Shown here one piece after another: positions 13,681-26,396 of a stretch of DNA of 64,000 bases. The stretch comes from Prochilodus magdalenae (lineage: Eukaryota > Chordata > Actinopteri > Characiformes > Prochilodontidae). Where the stretch lies: NCBI GenBank assembly GCA_024036415.1, contig JAMWET010003098.1:227501-291500 (forward strand), in the 5' to 3' direction. The notes under the pieces were generated by a model. That model made no database searches. It was not told the origin of the DNA and worked only from the letters and a program-made list of their open reading frames with translations. Within the stretch, counting starts at the first letter, position 1. The number at the start of each line of letters is the position of its first letter. A program made the position numbers and the translations under genes.

Positions 13681-14111
13681 AACTAGCAGGGAACATGCTG
13701 AGAACTTTAGCTACCTACAAGTTCTACATAAGTTTTAAAGCACATGTTTTAGTCTAATGTTCACATAATGTTTTAAAGATGCTTATCATTCTAGATAATC
13801 TTCCTGTAAGGTTACATGTTAACTAAGACATAACACTTTAACAGTATCCAGAGGATGTCTTGAGGATGCTCTCAGGACCACAGATTATGATACATGATAA
13901 CAAAAGAAGAACAGTCTCAGTGCAACATTTGGAAAATGTTTTGTGGATGTTACTGAGACCTGAGATGACAGAATGTTTGTAGAGAACGTTCTCCTGCCTT
14001 TAGAAAGAACATTCTGGGAACCAGAAGAAAACTTCCAGCTGAAAACATTAATGGAACATTACATTGCATATTCTCAGAGCGTTTGCGAACCAAACGTTTC
14101 TAGCTGGGAAC
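13681..14111 (+). repeat. Palindrome-rich interspersed repeat, copy 1
   Basis: It begins CTAGCAGGGAAC and ends CTAGCTGGGAAC. It is studded with GTTCT/AGAAC and GGAAC words and carries diagnostic blocks (GAGGATGTCTTGAGGATGC, TGTTACTGAGAC). The same elements, reverse-complemented and in reverse order, occur at 61733-62113. It is probably a non-autonomous element, unnamed here. Confidence 0.6.
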
Positions 14112-16019
14112 TTATATGCTGATATGACTGGGTGTAGGCAAAAGCAGGCCACAAACTAACAAAAAAATGTTTCTTGGATATTTAATGTAGTTAACCAGGT
14201 TCAGGTTGAACATGTTTTAAAGCATATAAAGTGAAACAAAGTTATATACTGTAGTTATATAGTTTGGGAAGTAGCAGTTCAGGAAACTTGTTTGGTAGAA
14301 GATGTGTGGATGTGTGTGTATCCTTATCATATGTGTAAATACAGTATATTTATCTGGCACAAATGCTTTTAAGGGCTGGATCCCAGTATTCAACTATATA
14401 GATATGCATTCTTTGGGCAGAAATTTATTTATTTATTTATTTATTTTGTGTTAATATATATTAGATATTATTCTCTGGCTAAATACAACCCTAGCCTGAG
14501 GGAAACAACACAAAAGAGTCAGCAGATTAAATTACAAATGAGAAGTTTACTTGAGTAAATGAAGTGTTTTAATTTTATTTTTCTAAAGACAAATACAATT
14601 TGTGATGGCCTTGCTGCTGAAGGCGGAGAAGCTCCGAAAAGAGAGATGGAGCTCATTCTTATAGGTTCCCAGCAGGTGCCAGCAATCAGGAGGCAAGAGT
14701 CATGTCAGCTGCTGAAAAGAACAAAACAAAACCTTACAGGAAAAAAAAAAACACCAGCTGCATCAGTAGACTATAAGTAAGGGTGAACTGCAAACTACTT
14801 GTTCAGTGTTTCTGAAAAAAAACTTGACTGGTGACCCAAGATCATAAAGATTCCATAAAGCAGCTTTATTTTAAATTTGCTGAAAACAAGCAATAAATAA
14901 ATAAATAAATAACACAGCCCTCTGCTCTACTCCAGCAACTCCACCAGACTTCAAACTCTTCGGCATAAACGTCCCTGTTTGAATGAGCCCAAACTGCCCA
15001 ACATAAACATTTCCTCTCTTTAAAAAACTGAAACACTTACAAAGTGATGTGGTGATGTCACAGTACATTTTGTCTGCTTGTTCTTGTGTTCCTTAAAGCA
15101 CTGGCCAACCCCATTGTGCTATTATTCCCTAGCTTGCTGCTAAGAGAGCCTCGAGGACCTTGTAGATGGACCCAAGCCATACTGTGAGTGCTGCAGCACT
15201 CTGCAAGAAAAACAGCGAGTGGGCCCAGTTGAAGCGAAACAGGCCCTGCACGAGGAGTAATGATCCACTGTACTACAAAACGGATGCAGATTTTCTGAAT
15301 GAAAATTCAGCCCCACCAGGACAAGGCTATAAATATTTCACATTGATTACTGATAAAGCTGCAAAGCGGAATAGCTCTAGGATTTGGCTGGGGCTGCGGT
15401 AATCTGGTGACATTTAACCGTGATGTACTGTTCCTAACACCTAGTCATGGTAGATGACACCTGAATAGGCGATTGACATAAAGCTGCCAGAGACACCATT
15501 CGTCAATCACCAATGTTACATTTTCCAACTTTAATTCAGTTTGACTAAAGTAGCTTTTAACATTTATGTAGGTCCATATCACTTGTCATGATGAGTTGTC
15601 GTGAAGCCATGTACACTTATATGTGCGCAGCTCTACAGTAAAGTGTTACAAAATTGTTAAGTTGGACACAGAGACTTGTTAGATCGTTTAAAGGGTTGAT
15701 TCTGCAGATTTGTGAGTTATTTGCACTTTTCCTTGAGCCATTATTTTACAGAAAACACTTGGGGTTGAGTTTAGGCTACTCCACCCTCCCACACATAGTT
15801 ACAGAATAATGAGACTGAAGATCAGTAACTGAGTAATGAGCCTAGAGTTCAAGGGGTTAAAACACATGAGGCGTTCAATTATTTTCTAATGCTCGAGGCT
15901 GTTAACCAAATTATTTTGCTACAGTTCATACATGCTAAAACAGACAGTTGATTCTTTGGGACACAGGCAGTTTATGGTGTGGATATTACTGAAATAGTGT
16001 TCGATACATCCGAGGCCTC
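14112..16019. other. Non-coding; (TTTA)n at 14409-14437
   Basis: AT-rich with a TTTA microsatellite and a short AAAT run near 14893-14911. Nothing else recognised. Confidence 0.45.
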
Positions 16020-16670
16020 ACAATGCTACTGTGTGTGACCTTCTCTCTAACTCTTTCACTCTCAGTCTTCCCCTCTCTCTCTGTCCCACAGGCACACAGT
16101 CACAGAGCTTTTGTGGATGCCTCATTGTTGAGCAGGAAGCTCCAATACTGCGCATGGAATTGTAGAGAAAAAAAAAGCCCAGCCTATGCTAGATTTAACC
16201 TAATAGAAGCGCTCATGTTAGCCAGCTTCCGTGCCCTTTATGGTGGCCCCCAGATTACATAAACAAGATTGGCAGAACCAACACTTCATAGCCGGGGCAT
16301 CCAGTCTTTCTGGCCCGGCTCGTTGTCTCTGCAGAGGGGGACGAAATAATGTGTTGTTCACCGCATGTTAGAAATACAGCGGTACCGCTGGTGCGTTCCT
16401 CTAGCTGTTGAGGAGCCTCAGGGAAAGCAAGTGTTTCCTCTAAAGAGGGGGGGAGGGAAAGAACCTCCATATAATGGATGGTGTAGGCGCTGAAGACGTT
16501 TTGATATGGGAATTTCCATAAGTTGCTGAGAGGCCAGTGGGAGCTCCCAGTGAACTCACCTCGCGAGCTTCTGTGTATTGCTGGGCTGCGGGAACCGTTA
16601 CAATGTTGGAATAACTTCAGCCCGCACTCATCTCTGCAAGCTGAAATGACTTCAAATGGAAAACACAGCA
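16020..16670. promoter_or_regulatory. Candidate regulatory or conserved segment (weak)
   Basis: A repeat-free, relatively GC-balanced stretch. A pyrimidine tract ends in CCCACAG at 16084-16091, a convincing splice-acceptor look-alike. The frames on either side have no recognisable domain. Listed only as a place to test for conservation. Confidence 0.15.
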
Positions 16671-19600
16671 TTAGTCACACCCCGTGTATGTCTTTAAATG
16701 AGCTAAAGCAAATCAATTTCTTAAGCAGATGGTCGAAAGTATGTTGTGTTAAGGTATGGTAATTACCTGAGTGTGCCTCCATGTTGAACATACTTAAGAA
16801 AGTGACTGAATTAAAGAGGAATTCTGCCAGATATATACAGGTAGTTCCATTCTAAATTCCATGGAATGTATTTATTCAGCATTTTAATAATGCTCTTTAA
16901 AATCTACATAGAAGGTATGTGTCTTTGGTCAGGATGGAAAAGGCCCAGCTGTGGTTCTACATCCCCATTTACACCGTATGATTTGGTGTTCCTTCTATGG
17001 GTAAATAATTTTGGTGAATAATTTGATGAGCTCTGATTTGCTGGTTTACAGCGAGACACCACAACGACTCACAGAAGCTACGAAACAGTAAACATGTTGA
17101 AATAAACACAGGCAGGAAATTAAATGTACCTTTGTCTAAGCTGTATACGTTCCCATACTACAATATATAGCTAGATATACTAGTTACTTGCAGCTTGCTA
17201 GTGGCTAACATTACCTATACCATCTACTTGCTTTCAGTCATCGACATCAGCACAAAGTACATTAAAGGTGTTACGTGTATGAATCTTTCAGTTTAAGACG
17301 ATGAACACTGATACAATCACACAGCATGGCTGCTACTTATAGGCTGCTGCTGGGGTTGTGATGCCAATAAAACTGAACCTGCTGATGAAACCTGCTCCAG
17401 GTTGCCCAGGATTTCATGGGAGCTTCCTTAAAAATATTTGCCAGTTTGTTTTCCCAAGTTTCTGTTCCACCTTAAATAGAGCTGTAGTTACATTCTGGAG
17501 CCTGTCCATTCTATAGTATTAAAGATGGAACAGAACATTTAGTGAGGAAGCTGACGAATGCCTTGCAGGGTAAGAAAAGTGCTGACATGCCCTTCACAAT
17601 GTGGAACAGTTGATTCTCCACACAGTCCTTTATTTTTATTGCTGTTGCTTCATTGTTGCATATACATTTTCAATATCAATCAATATTAATTAAGGGAAGA
17701 CTGATATTTAGCAGTTTTTTGGCCTGTAAGATTTTTTAAAACAACTTTTTTAAAATTTATTTTGCAAATTCAGGGTTTACAGTATGTCATTTCTTTGTAC
17801 TAAACACTCTTCAAGTTCATGCCAAAAAAAAATTAAAAATTATATATATTTTTAAAATGTAAACAAAATAATTCAGAGTGGTTTAATATAGTACTTAATT
17901 CTAGATAAACTTACTTAATCAGAATTATTCTCAGTGGTGGAATCAGGAATCAGACACTCCAACTGAGCAACTTAATGTCTGTAGACATTATTTTTACATA
18001 AATTAATTACAAATATACCGCCCAATGCCTTTTTTATGACAGTTGTATATTAAAAACACGATCACAGTGTAAAAATACATGTGTGGCAAAAGCTACTTCT
18101 GGTTACCATCAACCATTGTAAATGTAAGATGGCAAATTTCCCTATAATGAACCATTTCACCCCTCTGAATAAGACTCTTCATATATGAACATTTGAATTA
18201 TTTAAATAATTTAAAAAAAAATAAAAATGAAATGCCCCTTTAAAGCATGAACTGTATGAAATGTGGATGATGTGAATTGATAAATTGGAACTTTTTGTGG
18301 TTTCAATGGTTAAAACTGCAATAATTATCCAAACAGACCCAAGACTGCAGAACTCCTAGACACGCTCTTACCTGCGTGTGTATGTTTCATCTTTCTCTGA
18401 AACTATTACTAGGACGGCTCTTCCGTGGCAGTGAAAGCTGCGCAGCCCATTGTAATGAATGCAATAATTACATGTTGTTGAGATAACTGTAAATCATTAA
18501 ATGACCTAACAAGTAAGGTTATTTTTAAAGGGGAATTCATCAATATTCTCATGGGTACAAGAATACAGGTCAGAAGATCTCTCATTATAGAAGGTGTATG
18601 GGTCCACGCATGCGTGCCTGAGCGTCTGTATGCAAGTTTCCTTTTCTTCCTCTTTCTGGCAGCATACATAGGGAGTGAATATGAGAACACAAGCCCAACA
18701 ACACTGTTATTTATATTTGTTTTTTTTTTGTCTGCAAAAACAACTACGTTCTGGATCTCATTTTCTGCAATTCACTTCAAGAGCAGCCCTTATAAAATCT
18801 GACATCCTGTTTGATGCCATCTGATGCTGGATGGCATATTTGCTGATACTGAACAAAGGAAGCATTTACTGTAGGCCCTCGTACAGAAACGTTAACTGCA
18901 TACCGAAGGCTATGCCAGACTTAGTCACCATTAGTTCTGTAGACCGTGTTCAGGCACAAAATGAGAGTGGTAGGTCATGACGCTGGTTTGACATATACAG
19001 TATAATTAACAATCTGAATAAGTTTGGGAAGAACAGGACTTTTTTAGAGCTGCTGGATCGCAGCTGCATGACGAGCAGATGCATGGGTTTACTGTAGGTT
19101 CATGCCGCTTCCTCAGTTACTGCATGCACATCTCCGTATGCTTTATCAGCTATCCATATCAGGTTTACTGACATTGCACTGATACAAATCGCGGGGGCAT
19201 GTCATGAATGAATCAAACGTGTACTATCTTGTGGCTTAGGTAAAAAAAAGTCCTCACTTGTGAGCTGTATTGTTTTGCTTTATCGCGTATGTGTTTCTCC
19301 TGGGTTGACTGTACACAAAACATCATCATTTTGACCGACACTCCATAGTTGAATCCGCAAAAAATTTCGATCTTATTTTTGCAGTAACAAAAAAAAAAGC
19401 AACAGATTCAAGCCAAGCCGCGCAGATGTTGATTCAGACGCCACTGAAGCATAAGGAAACACAATTAAGAAATGTTAAATGGATGATATATTATCCTGGT
19501 GCCAGACATATTAACTCTTGAAAACTAGGAACCCTATTAATCATGTTGTAGCGTGCGCAATTACATGTAATACTGAGCCTGCTTGACTGAATATTGACTA

Positions 19601-21720
19601 GCCTCATTCGATTGTTTTACCTTGCATAATACCAGCCCATTTATCTGCTGGGTTCTGTTGACCAAAGAATAGAGTGCGAATGATATCCCTGAATAAATGG
19701 CCACAATTTATGTACATATTTTAGCACATATCCTTGCTGCGAATAAGCAGGAGATGAAGGTTGTTTTTGGTATGATATGGTTGTGTCTATGCTGTAGCAG
19801 CAGACTCAATAATAATAGGTTCTGTGGATGTCTTGGTCTAGGTTTAGGCTGGCAGTCTTAAACATTTTTCCGCATGCGGTATATGTATGAGTTCTTTAAT
19901 TCCCTTTAGGTCCAAGAATACTAAATATGATTATCCAAACTCCATAATGATGTGTATGAATCTGAACTGAACCTGGGATTCTGCTTAAGTGGGCCAGAAT
20001 GTTCTTAGACCTCTAAATAAGATTTTTTTATTACGTCTAGATTGTTAGATCCTTAGAAGAATTCCCGAACTATATAAGTATGGAGTACCTTTATTCTTCT
20101 TAGCTCTATATAATTGGCTGCATTGGCATTTACTGACTTCTCTTGGTGACAAACATAATTATGGATATAAAGGAGTATCATCACAGGCTCACGCCTGCCT
20201 GACATTCAGATGCTGTAGACAAGGCCTTGTTTGCCCCTCTGAACCCCCATGTCCTTAATAGCTTTATGTCTCTAAGATGTATTCACACAGTTATGACATA
20301 TTCTTTGAATGACTGTTGCTGAATGTAGACCACCAAAGACAGTTGATGTTGAAGACAAGGTCACCAAGCCATGATATAGGTCACAGCACAAACCGGGTCC
20401 AACCAGCAGCCTCTTCCCAGAATGACTCAACGTCCATCACTCACGATCAAGGAGATATTTGAAGATGCACTCTAACCAGATGCGGTCTCTCAGGCTTTGA
20501 CCCCGTTGTTGTCTCCCTCTGCATGCAGGCTGTGGATGATAAATGGATTAATATAATTACTCCACAGCTCTGCCCACATTCTGTAAGCTGGGTGAAAATT
20601 GAGATTCCTAAAGGGCCTCTCACTAATCTGTTGACGGAACGTCCAGCTTCTTCCATCTCTGGAGCATCTCCGAATGCAAGGGGGGCCTTAGGAAGGTCTT
20701 GTGCTGATCAACTAGATAAACTTCCAATTGTGATCTTCATACTAGTCAAGAGATTTAGCTTTGGCTTTGACATTCGACTTACCATATGTTCAAATGTCAG
20801 CTCTCAAGTTGGCACTTAACTATTCTGGGGGCTCCGGTAGGAGAGGAACTGCTGGAAACTTCCAGATGAGAGTCATGTTTCCAGATCTGTTCGCTCTGAA
20901 TAATAACTGCTTGTCTTTCGATAACTCGCTTTCTCTGCCTTGCGTTCACAGCTGATTTGAGACACAGATAAAATGGGAACTTCTCAATATAGATGCTTTT
21001 GTTTTTTTCTATAGTTTCAAAGTTGCTCTCAAAGAAGAGGCCTAATTGTTGGCCCATTGTAAAACAATGTAGGTTAACGCATGTCGCTCTCAAGAGTGTC
21101 ATCCCTTCTGTCATGTATAAGCTTAATCAAACTTCCTTCACCCAAGGTCTTTTTCTTTCTTACTCTTTTTAGCACACTCTGTCCTGCTACTTTGATAAGG
21201 ACTCTCTCTCTCTCTGTATGACTGCTTGTTGGAGAACACTTCTTTACCAGAAAACCTACTTTTTTACTAGTAATGTAGTATACAGCTGGAATTCTCTCTT
21301 TAGGCCTAAGTCCTGTCACAACTGCAAAACTAGTATGCCACAAATTAGCATAGATAGCATAATGTACACCCACACTAACACTAGCCTGTTTGAGTCATTA
21401 ATGTTTTGGTCATACTTCCATTGAAAATGAAAGCACAGTAGACCCTCAGTCACCTCCCGCTGTCTTGTCCATTGCATTTAAAGTAGTCCACTTTTTTTTG
21501 GAGGCAGCAGACATAAAGGAATGGACAGCCTGCATCAGTGGACGTGGAACCAGCATCAGTGCTACTCATCTACTGCCTGAAAAGCTGCCTAACTTGGTTG
21601 CCTGAAACAGCCATGGAGTGGTGAGTGGTACTGAAGCATGAATGACTGTGACATTTTGCAAGCTCTAACAGGGTGTGGCAGAGGGACAAAAGAAAGATTT
21701 GACCAGGTTGAGGATGACTT
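16671..21720. other. Non-coding, mostly AT-rich
   Basis: Five kilobases without recognisable genes or clear transposon ends. AT-rich runs dominate 17600-18300. The less AT-rich region 20380-20960 has short open frames without recognisable domains. Confidence 0.4.
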
Positions 21721-21930
21721 CATTCACATTTACCTGACACTCTTATCCAGAAGGGCTTACAGGGTTAACCATATTACAGGTAGGCCAATGTGGTGTTTGG
21801 AGTCCATCCCAAGGACACTTATTGGTGTAGCACAGCATAGTCACGCAGACTAGGGTTTGAACCCCAGTCTCCCACATGTGGTGGTGGCTCCCTGGTAGGT
21901 AGTGGTGTCATCCGCTGAGCTACACCACCA
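21721..21930 (-). mobile_element. tRNA-derived SINE, minus strand
   Basis: On the minus strand it starts with a tRNA-like A box (TGTAGCTCAGCGG, complement of 21912-21924) and a B box GGTTCAAACCC (complement of 21853-21863). A core containing TACACCAATAAG follows, then a tail with CTGGATAAGAGTGTCAGG. It is not a tRNA gene: no cloverleaf 3' half follows the B box. The core and tail are shared with the SINE at 39766. Confidence 0.75.
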
Positions 21931-24900
21931 ATTCAGATTTCCTGTTCTAGCTTAAACAGTGCAGCAACTACATATAGGTCAAATATAAGCCTAATGCTGC
22001 TCAATAAGAACTCAGCTTGAGCCAGGTGGGAATGCTTACATGAAACACCATTTAGCACGGTTTTACCCAGCCTGCAGAGCCAGTGTTAGACAGCAATATT
22101 GGCATAATTTTATTGCTCGGTCTTACTTGTTTACTTTGTAGCACAATTAAAACATAAATATTTTAGATGAAATAAAAGCTTTAGCGCAAGTTCTGCCAAG
22201 AAGACGCCAATGTTACGTCACTCATTCATTCATTACTCTGGCCAATTGCAATGCGCCACCTGTCTTTAAAAGGATTCAACTCACTCTCCTGTTTTGTCGC
22301 TTTTAGGTGCCATCATTTATACCCCACCCCCCACCATTAGTGTGGCCCCGGTTGTGTTGTCCAGGGAGTAGGCTCCTCCCCTGCCATCCATGTCCAGCAG
22401 GACCTGTGAGGGTCCTAACCCTGGCCCAGGACAGGGCCTATGCCCTGGGGCCTATGCCTAGACTCCTTGTTTTTTTGTTATTTTTTTAGTTTTATAAAAT
22501 TGTCATTCTTCAAATTGTACACCTTATAGAAGATAAAATTAAATTTTCCATGACTTTTACCTTTTGTGCCTTTCTGTCAGAACTGTCAGATTACTCGTTG
22601 TTTAAAATATTTAGAACTGACTGTAGCATCCACTAATAATTTCTTCTATACCAATAGTCCTATAATCTCCTTTACACTTCTTAAAGAAGACCACAGTACC
22701 ACATGTTGATCACTGAGGAACAGTGAACAACAAGACCCTCCCTAGCACATAACAGAGCAATCAGTCTGGATTTTCGCAACGGAGGCAACCAAATAATGAA
22801 GATAAGGAACAAAATCAATCCTCAATTTGAGAGCTGACATCTGAACTCTGTTTGTTTATGATGAAACTCAGGGTCAAAGGTTAGAGTGAGAGCTAAATCT
22901 AGGCTACTATAAAGAACGAATCATTCCAACTGGAAAGATCTCTGGTTGTTCAATTTTGTCATTATAGAATACAGTGACTGGGTATATGAGATGGATGGAT
23001 CAGCAGGTCTTTGCAAAACATAGGTTAGCATTTTTACTGTTCATTAGTTTCAGTTCTTCAAAACGATTTGAGCTCCTGAAAGTTATTTGAAAGTTAAATT
23101 CAGGGACAGATTGTTCTATCCTTAATTTTTTTAGAAAAAAGTTTTCTCTCAACAGTCTAGGTACCATAAGACTAAGCATTTCTGGGTTTCTGAGTAGACT
23201 AGTTGGCTTCCAAGCTAATGAATTATACTCACTCTCTCATACAGCACAGTACAACCAAGATGCTGGAATTAATCCACCTTGTTCTCAGGTTTTTCTTTTC
23301 CAAGAGTTTGGTTTCTTGGTGTCAGTGATAAGTGTTTATTACAGCACAGCTGCTTTCGAGTTAGAGATAAAGATCCACGGTTGTAATCTACTATATATAG
23401 ATATGAGTAAACAGGTTGGCCTGTTGTAAATGTTTGCTCCCACAGGACACCTTGCTATCTTGCTCAGTGGTATTGTGAAGCTAAAGGCTACACAGTCATC
23501 TTGGGAACACGATGATACACTTGTAAGTGCAGTGTTGGGTGATTTATTCACCACTTAAAAGAAGACTTAAAAGAAGAAGTTTGTTTTGCATGTGTGCACC
23601 CATGCCATTTACGTCATGCTGCGTCTTTTACTGCAAGTGGACGACTGCACCAGTGTCGCCTATCGTTACGCTTAGCTTAACTCAACCTCCAAAAACAAAA
23701 TGGGCGTCCTGAAGATGAGATCATAACGTTTTGCTGGAGGTGTGCCGAGTGTATGATTACAGGCTTTTGTCACCATCATGAATTCGCTATTTGTCAGCGC
23801 AGTGTCAAGGCTGGCCGCCGCGCATTGACATGTTTTCGAAATTGGCCAGCAAAAGCTGTGCTTCAGCCTCACACTCAGCACAGCAACATGAATGCGGCTT
23901 TCGTTCCAGCTGAGGAACGAAAGTGGAGGAAAGTTTTTATTTCGAATGGAAAGGGAAGAAACATGGCTGACTTCACTGGACAGAAATACACACACACAGA
24001 CACGCTAAACGAGGGGGGAGAGAACCATCCTCGAATAGACTTTCCACTTAACCAGGAGTCTATTCTTAATCTATAGCATAAGGAGTTAAAAAGTAAAAAA
24101 AAAAAACAAAGAATGAATAATAAAATAATCTACTAGGTAGAGTACAATGTACAGGCCGGTGGTTTAATGTATGACTAGGTGAGGGCGAGTTCAGCGGTAC
24201 AGATAAACTGGTTTTTATAGCTGTCTAAGTCTGAGACTGCCTGCCTGCATGCCTGCATGCCTCTGCCTGATACTTTGCCAAACAGTCCATGAAACATTTT
24301 GTCTCTTGTCTCAGTTGTGGGAGAATTCACTGAGGGTTTGCAATGTTATTAGCTCTATTATAAAGTATATGTCCATTTGAAATCATCTTTAATTACAGGA
24401 GATTTCTGCTAATTTCTTATAATTTAATTTAGTGCTAGTTATTCTGAGTGGTGTGATGTGAAGTGGTTCGTTGTAGGGAAACCTACAGACTCATATTTCT
24501 TTACAGTGCTGGTGATAAAAACCAGGATAGCCATTTTATGTACTATCCAAAAACACCATTGAACCTACATGTGTCTTATTAAATCATGATGGTAAAATAG
24601 TGATACATTCTTTCTGCGGGATGTAGGGCTCTTACAATGCCCTGTAAAAACACCTCTACCATGAATGCATTAAAATAAATATGGCTTGTATGTCCTAAAC
24701 TACATTTTGCGCCGTTTCATGTAAATACTTTCTGCGAGAGAGCTTTTAAAGCTGGACACTCGGTTTCCTTTACCACCACTTTGAGCTGTACTGACTGTCT
24801 AGAATGTAAGAAGCCACTTTAAATGACTTGGCTGACATGTGAACCATTCAATTAGAGAGAATTTCTGAAAATGTGTGGACTTCTCCTTTAAACAGGGTCT

Positions 24901-25680
24901 TCCTGTCGTGGTTAGCAGGCTTGGTTAGCCCAATTGACCCTAAACGCATTAATTGTCTGTGTGTGTGCCTCAATAGAACATCAGTGTATTTTAAGTGGAT
25001 GATGTGGTGGAATGAACGTGGAGCCAAGAACACCGCATTACCTTGTATGGCCAAAAGGTGGCACTGTTGAGTTTCCCAAGATCTGCTTTTGCACCGTACC
25101 GCCGTAAAACATCCTCTCCGCTTTTGCTATTCTAATAAGACACCAGTTTTGACCAAAAACTAGAGGTTTGATGTGGAACACATCACGTTTCCTCTGCCCC
25201 TTGCTCGTGCAGACCTAGCACGTAAGCCCAGTGCTTATATTCCCTATAAAGCTGAGGAGCTTCTCGGTGTATAATGTGTGCATCTCAACATGTTGGGACA
25301 CGCAGCCTTTGAGCACTTACCGGTGCAACACGGCTGCAGAAAGTCCTCATATACTTCGGTTTGATCATCTTTAAGGATGGGTGACGAAGCTGAGGGGGAG
25401 TTTGGAGGGGCTGCACAATGAAAGGGTATCTGAGTATTGTAGTGTTATCTGTTTGGGTAGGAAGACACGAGGGTTTCATGAATGGTGACTATGAGCGAAG
25501 GAAAGTGACAGAGGAGAAAAAAGTTGAGGGGTTCTCGGGACTGAGGAGCCTGAAAGTAGAGAATGAGAGAGGGAAACGGTGGGTTTCACATGCAGTGTGA
25601 AAGAGTTAAGGAGCTGGGAGCCCAGCTGACAGTCAGCTGATAGCCTCTGACAGACTGAGAGAGAGGGGGGAAAAAAAAGT
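21931..25680. other. maf upstream region, non-coding
   Basis: No recognised gene. It holds a perfect 10-bp inverted repeat at 23898-23923, a short GCCTGCAT repeat (about 24239-24262) and a purine-rich stretch just before the promoter (25490-25675). Proximal maf control elements are expected here but cannot be pinned down from one sequence. Confidence 0.4.
23898..23923. repeat. Perfect short hairpin
   Basis: CTTTCGTTCC pairs perfectly with GGAACGAAAG around a six-base AGCTGA loop. It is too short to assign a role. Confidence 0.6.
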
Positions 25681-25728
25681 TTTGTTTCTCCACTAATATG
25701 TTAATTAGCCCTCGCAGCCAGCGCTCCG

Positions 25729-25788
25729 ATTGGCTGGAGCCCCGAGTCAATTTTACAGTTGGGCGCTGACGTCACGGCAGCTATAAAA
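25729..25788 (+). promoter_or_regulatory. maf: Core promoter of maf: CCAAT box, CRE/Maf half-site, TATA box
   Basis: Three elements are correctly ordered. ATTGG, an inverted CCAAT box, is at 25729-25733. GCTGACGTCA, a perfect palindromic CRE that is also ten bases of the C-type Maf recognition element, is at 25765-25774. TATAAAA is at 25782-25788. A TATA box here predicts transcription starting near 25812, about 585 bases before the maf ATG. A TCAGCA half-MARE lies at about 25790-25796. CREB/ATF or Maf binding is inferred from sequence. Autoregulation of c-maf through a promoter MARE has been described in mammals, and this site would fit it. Confidence 0.8.
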
Positions 25789-26015
25789 CTCAGCAATGCT
25801 TTTAAACTCAATCCGCCTTGTGTGTGTGTATATGTGTGTGTTCACTTTGTTAAATAATCACTCCTACAAGCCCGGCTACTTTCACGTCCAGGTCGACGTT
25901 ATCAGCCTGTTATTACTATTATTTCTGCTTTTATTTATTTATTTTATTAGGACTTCGTTTTTTTAACCCGCGTCCTTTCTTCACTCACCAGCGTTTCTCC
26001 GAGCGCAGCTGCACC

Positions 26016-26027
26016 ATGTACTCGTGA
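26016..26027 (+). CDS. Upstream ORF 1 in maf leader (3 codons)
   Basis: ATG-TAC-TCG-TGA encodes Met-Tyr-Ser. The context CACCATG is close to Kozak optimum (A at -3 relative to the ATG), so scanning ribosomes should often initiate here. It ends well before the maf ATG, leaving room for reinitiation. A role in translational damping is inferred. Confidence 0.45.
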   Translation: MYS

Positions 26028-26043
26028 AGAGAGCGGCCGTGCA

Positions 26044-26052
26044 ATGTTTTGA
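26044..26052 (+). CDS. Upstream ORF 2 in maf leader (2 codons)
   Basis: ATG-TTT-TGA is a near-minimal start-stop type upstream ORF, 17 bases after the stop of upstream ORF 1. Such elements can stall or recycle ribosomes. No product is expected. Confidence 0.35.
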   Translation: MF

Positions 26053-26165
26053 AAGAGAAAGTTTTTTTTCTTTTCTTTTTCTGCTTCTCTCTTTCGCGTG
26101 AAGAGAGGAGGGGAAAGGAAAAAAGAAGGAGAAAAAGAAGAAGAAGCGATCAAGAAAGAGCTCCG

Positions 26166-26255
26166 ATGCATCTCCGGCGAGAGTGTGCAAAGGAAAAGTG
26201 TTCATTTGGAAGTAGGAGTTGCTTCGTCGAAGCGCTGCAAAGACTTTCCTGGTAA
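26166..26255 (+). CDS. Upstream ORF 3 in maf leader (29 codons)
   Basis: This AUG-initiated reading frame starts MHLRREC and ends QRLSW before TAA. It is Arg/Cys/Ser-rich and resembles nothing I know. It ends 141 bases before the maf start. The ATG context (CCG before ATG) is weak at -3, so leaky scanning past it is likely. The peptide is probably not functional; the element may tune maf translation. Confidence 0.35.
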   Translation: MHLRRECAKEKCSFGSRSCFVEALQRLSW

Positions 26256-26396
26256 GCGTGAAAACCTAGTCCCCTGTTTTTTTCGCTGAAGAAGAAGAAG
26301 AAACATAAAAACATCAAGCTGGCTCACTCTCTTCTAAGTCAAGCCGGTCTGCCAGCTGCTCTTCACCCTCTTTGGAGGACTGTCAACAGCAAGAGG

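Larger units (their letters stand above)
25812..26396 (+). other. maf: Predicted maf 5' untranslated region
   Basis: This leader runs from the start site predicted by the TATA box to the maf ATG; the exact 5' end is inferred. It contains a strongly purine-rich block (about 26098-26165) and three AUG-initiated upstream ORFs, listed separately. A GTAAGC at 26252-26257 resembles a splice donor, and a pyrimidine-rich stretch ending in CAG lies just before the ATG (about 26360-26390). A small leader intron is therefore possible but unsupported. Confidence 0.6.

Noticed and set aside
16050..16265. Exon suggested by the pyrimidine tract plus CACAG at 16084-16091
   Set aside because: The following frame has no domain and no matching donor with supporting context.
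24239..24262. GCCTGCAT repeats as a functional array
   Set aside because: Only about three units; ordinary short tandem repeat.
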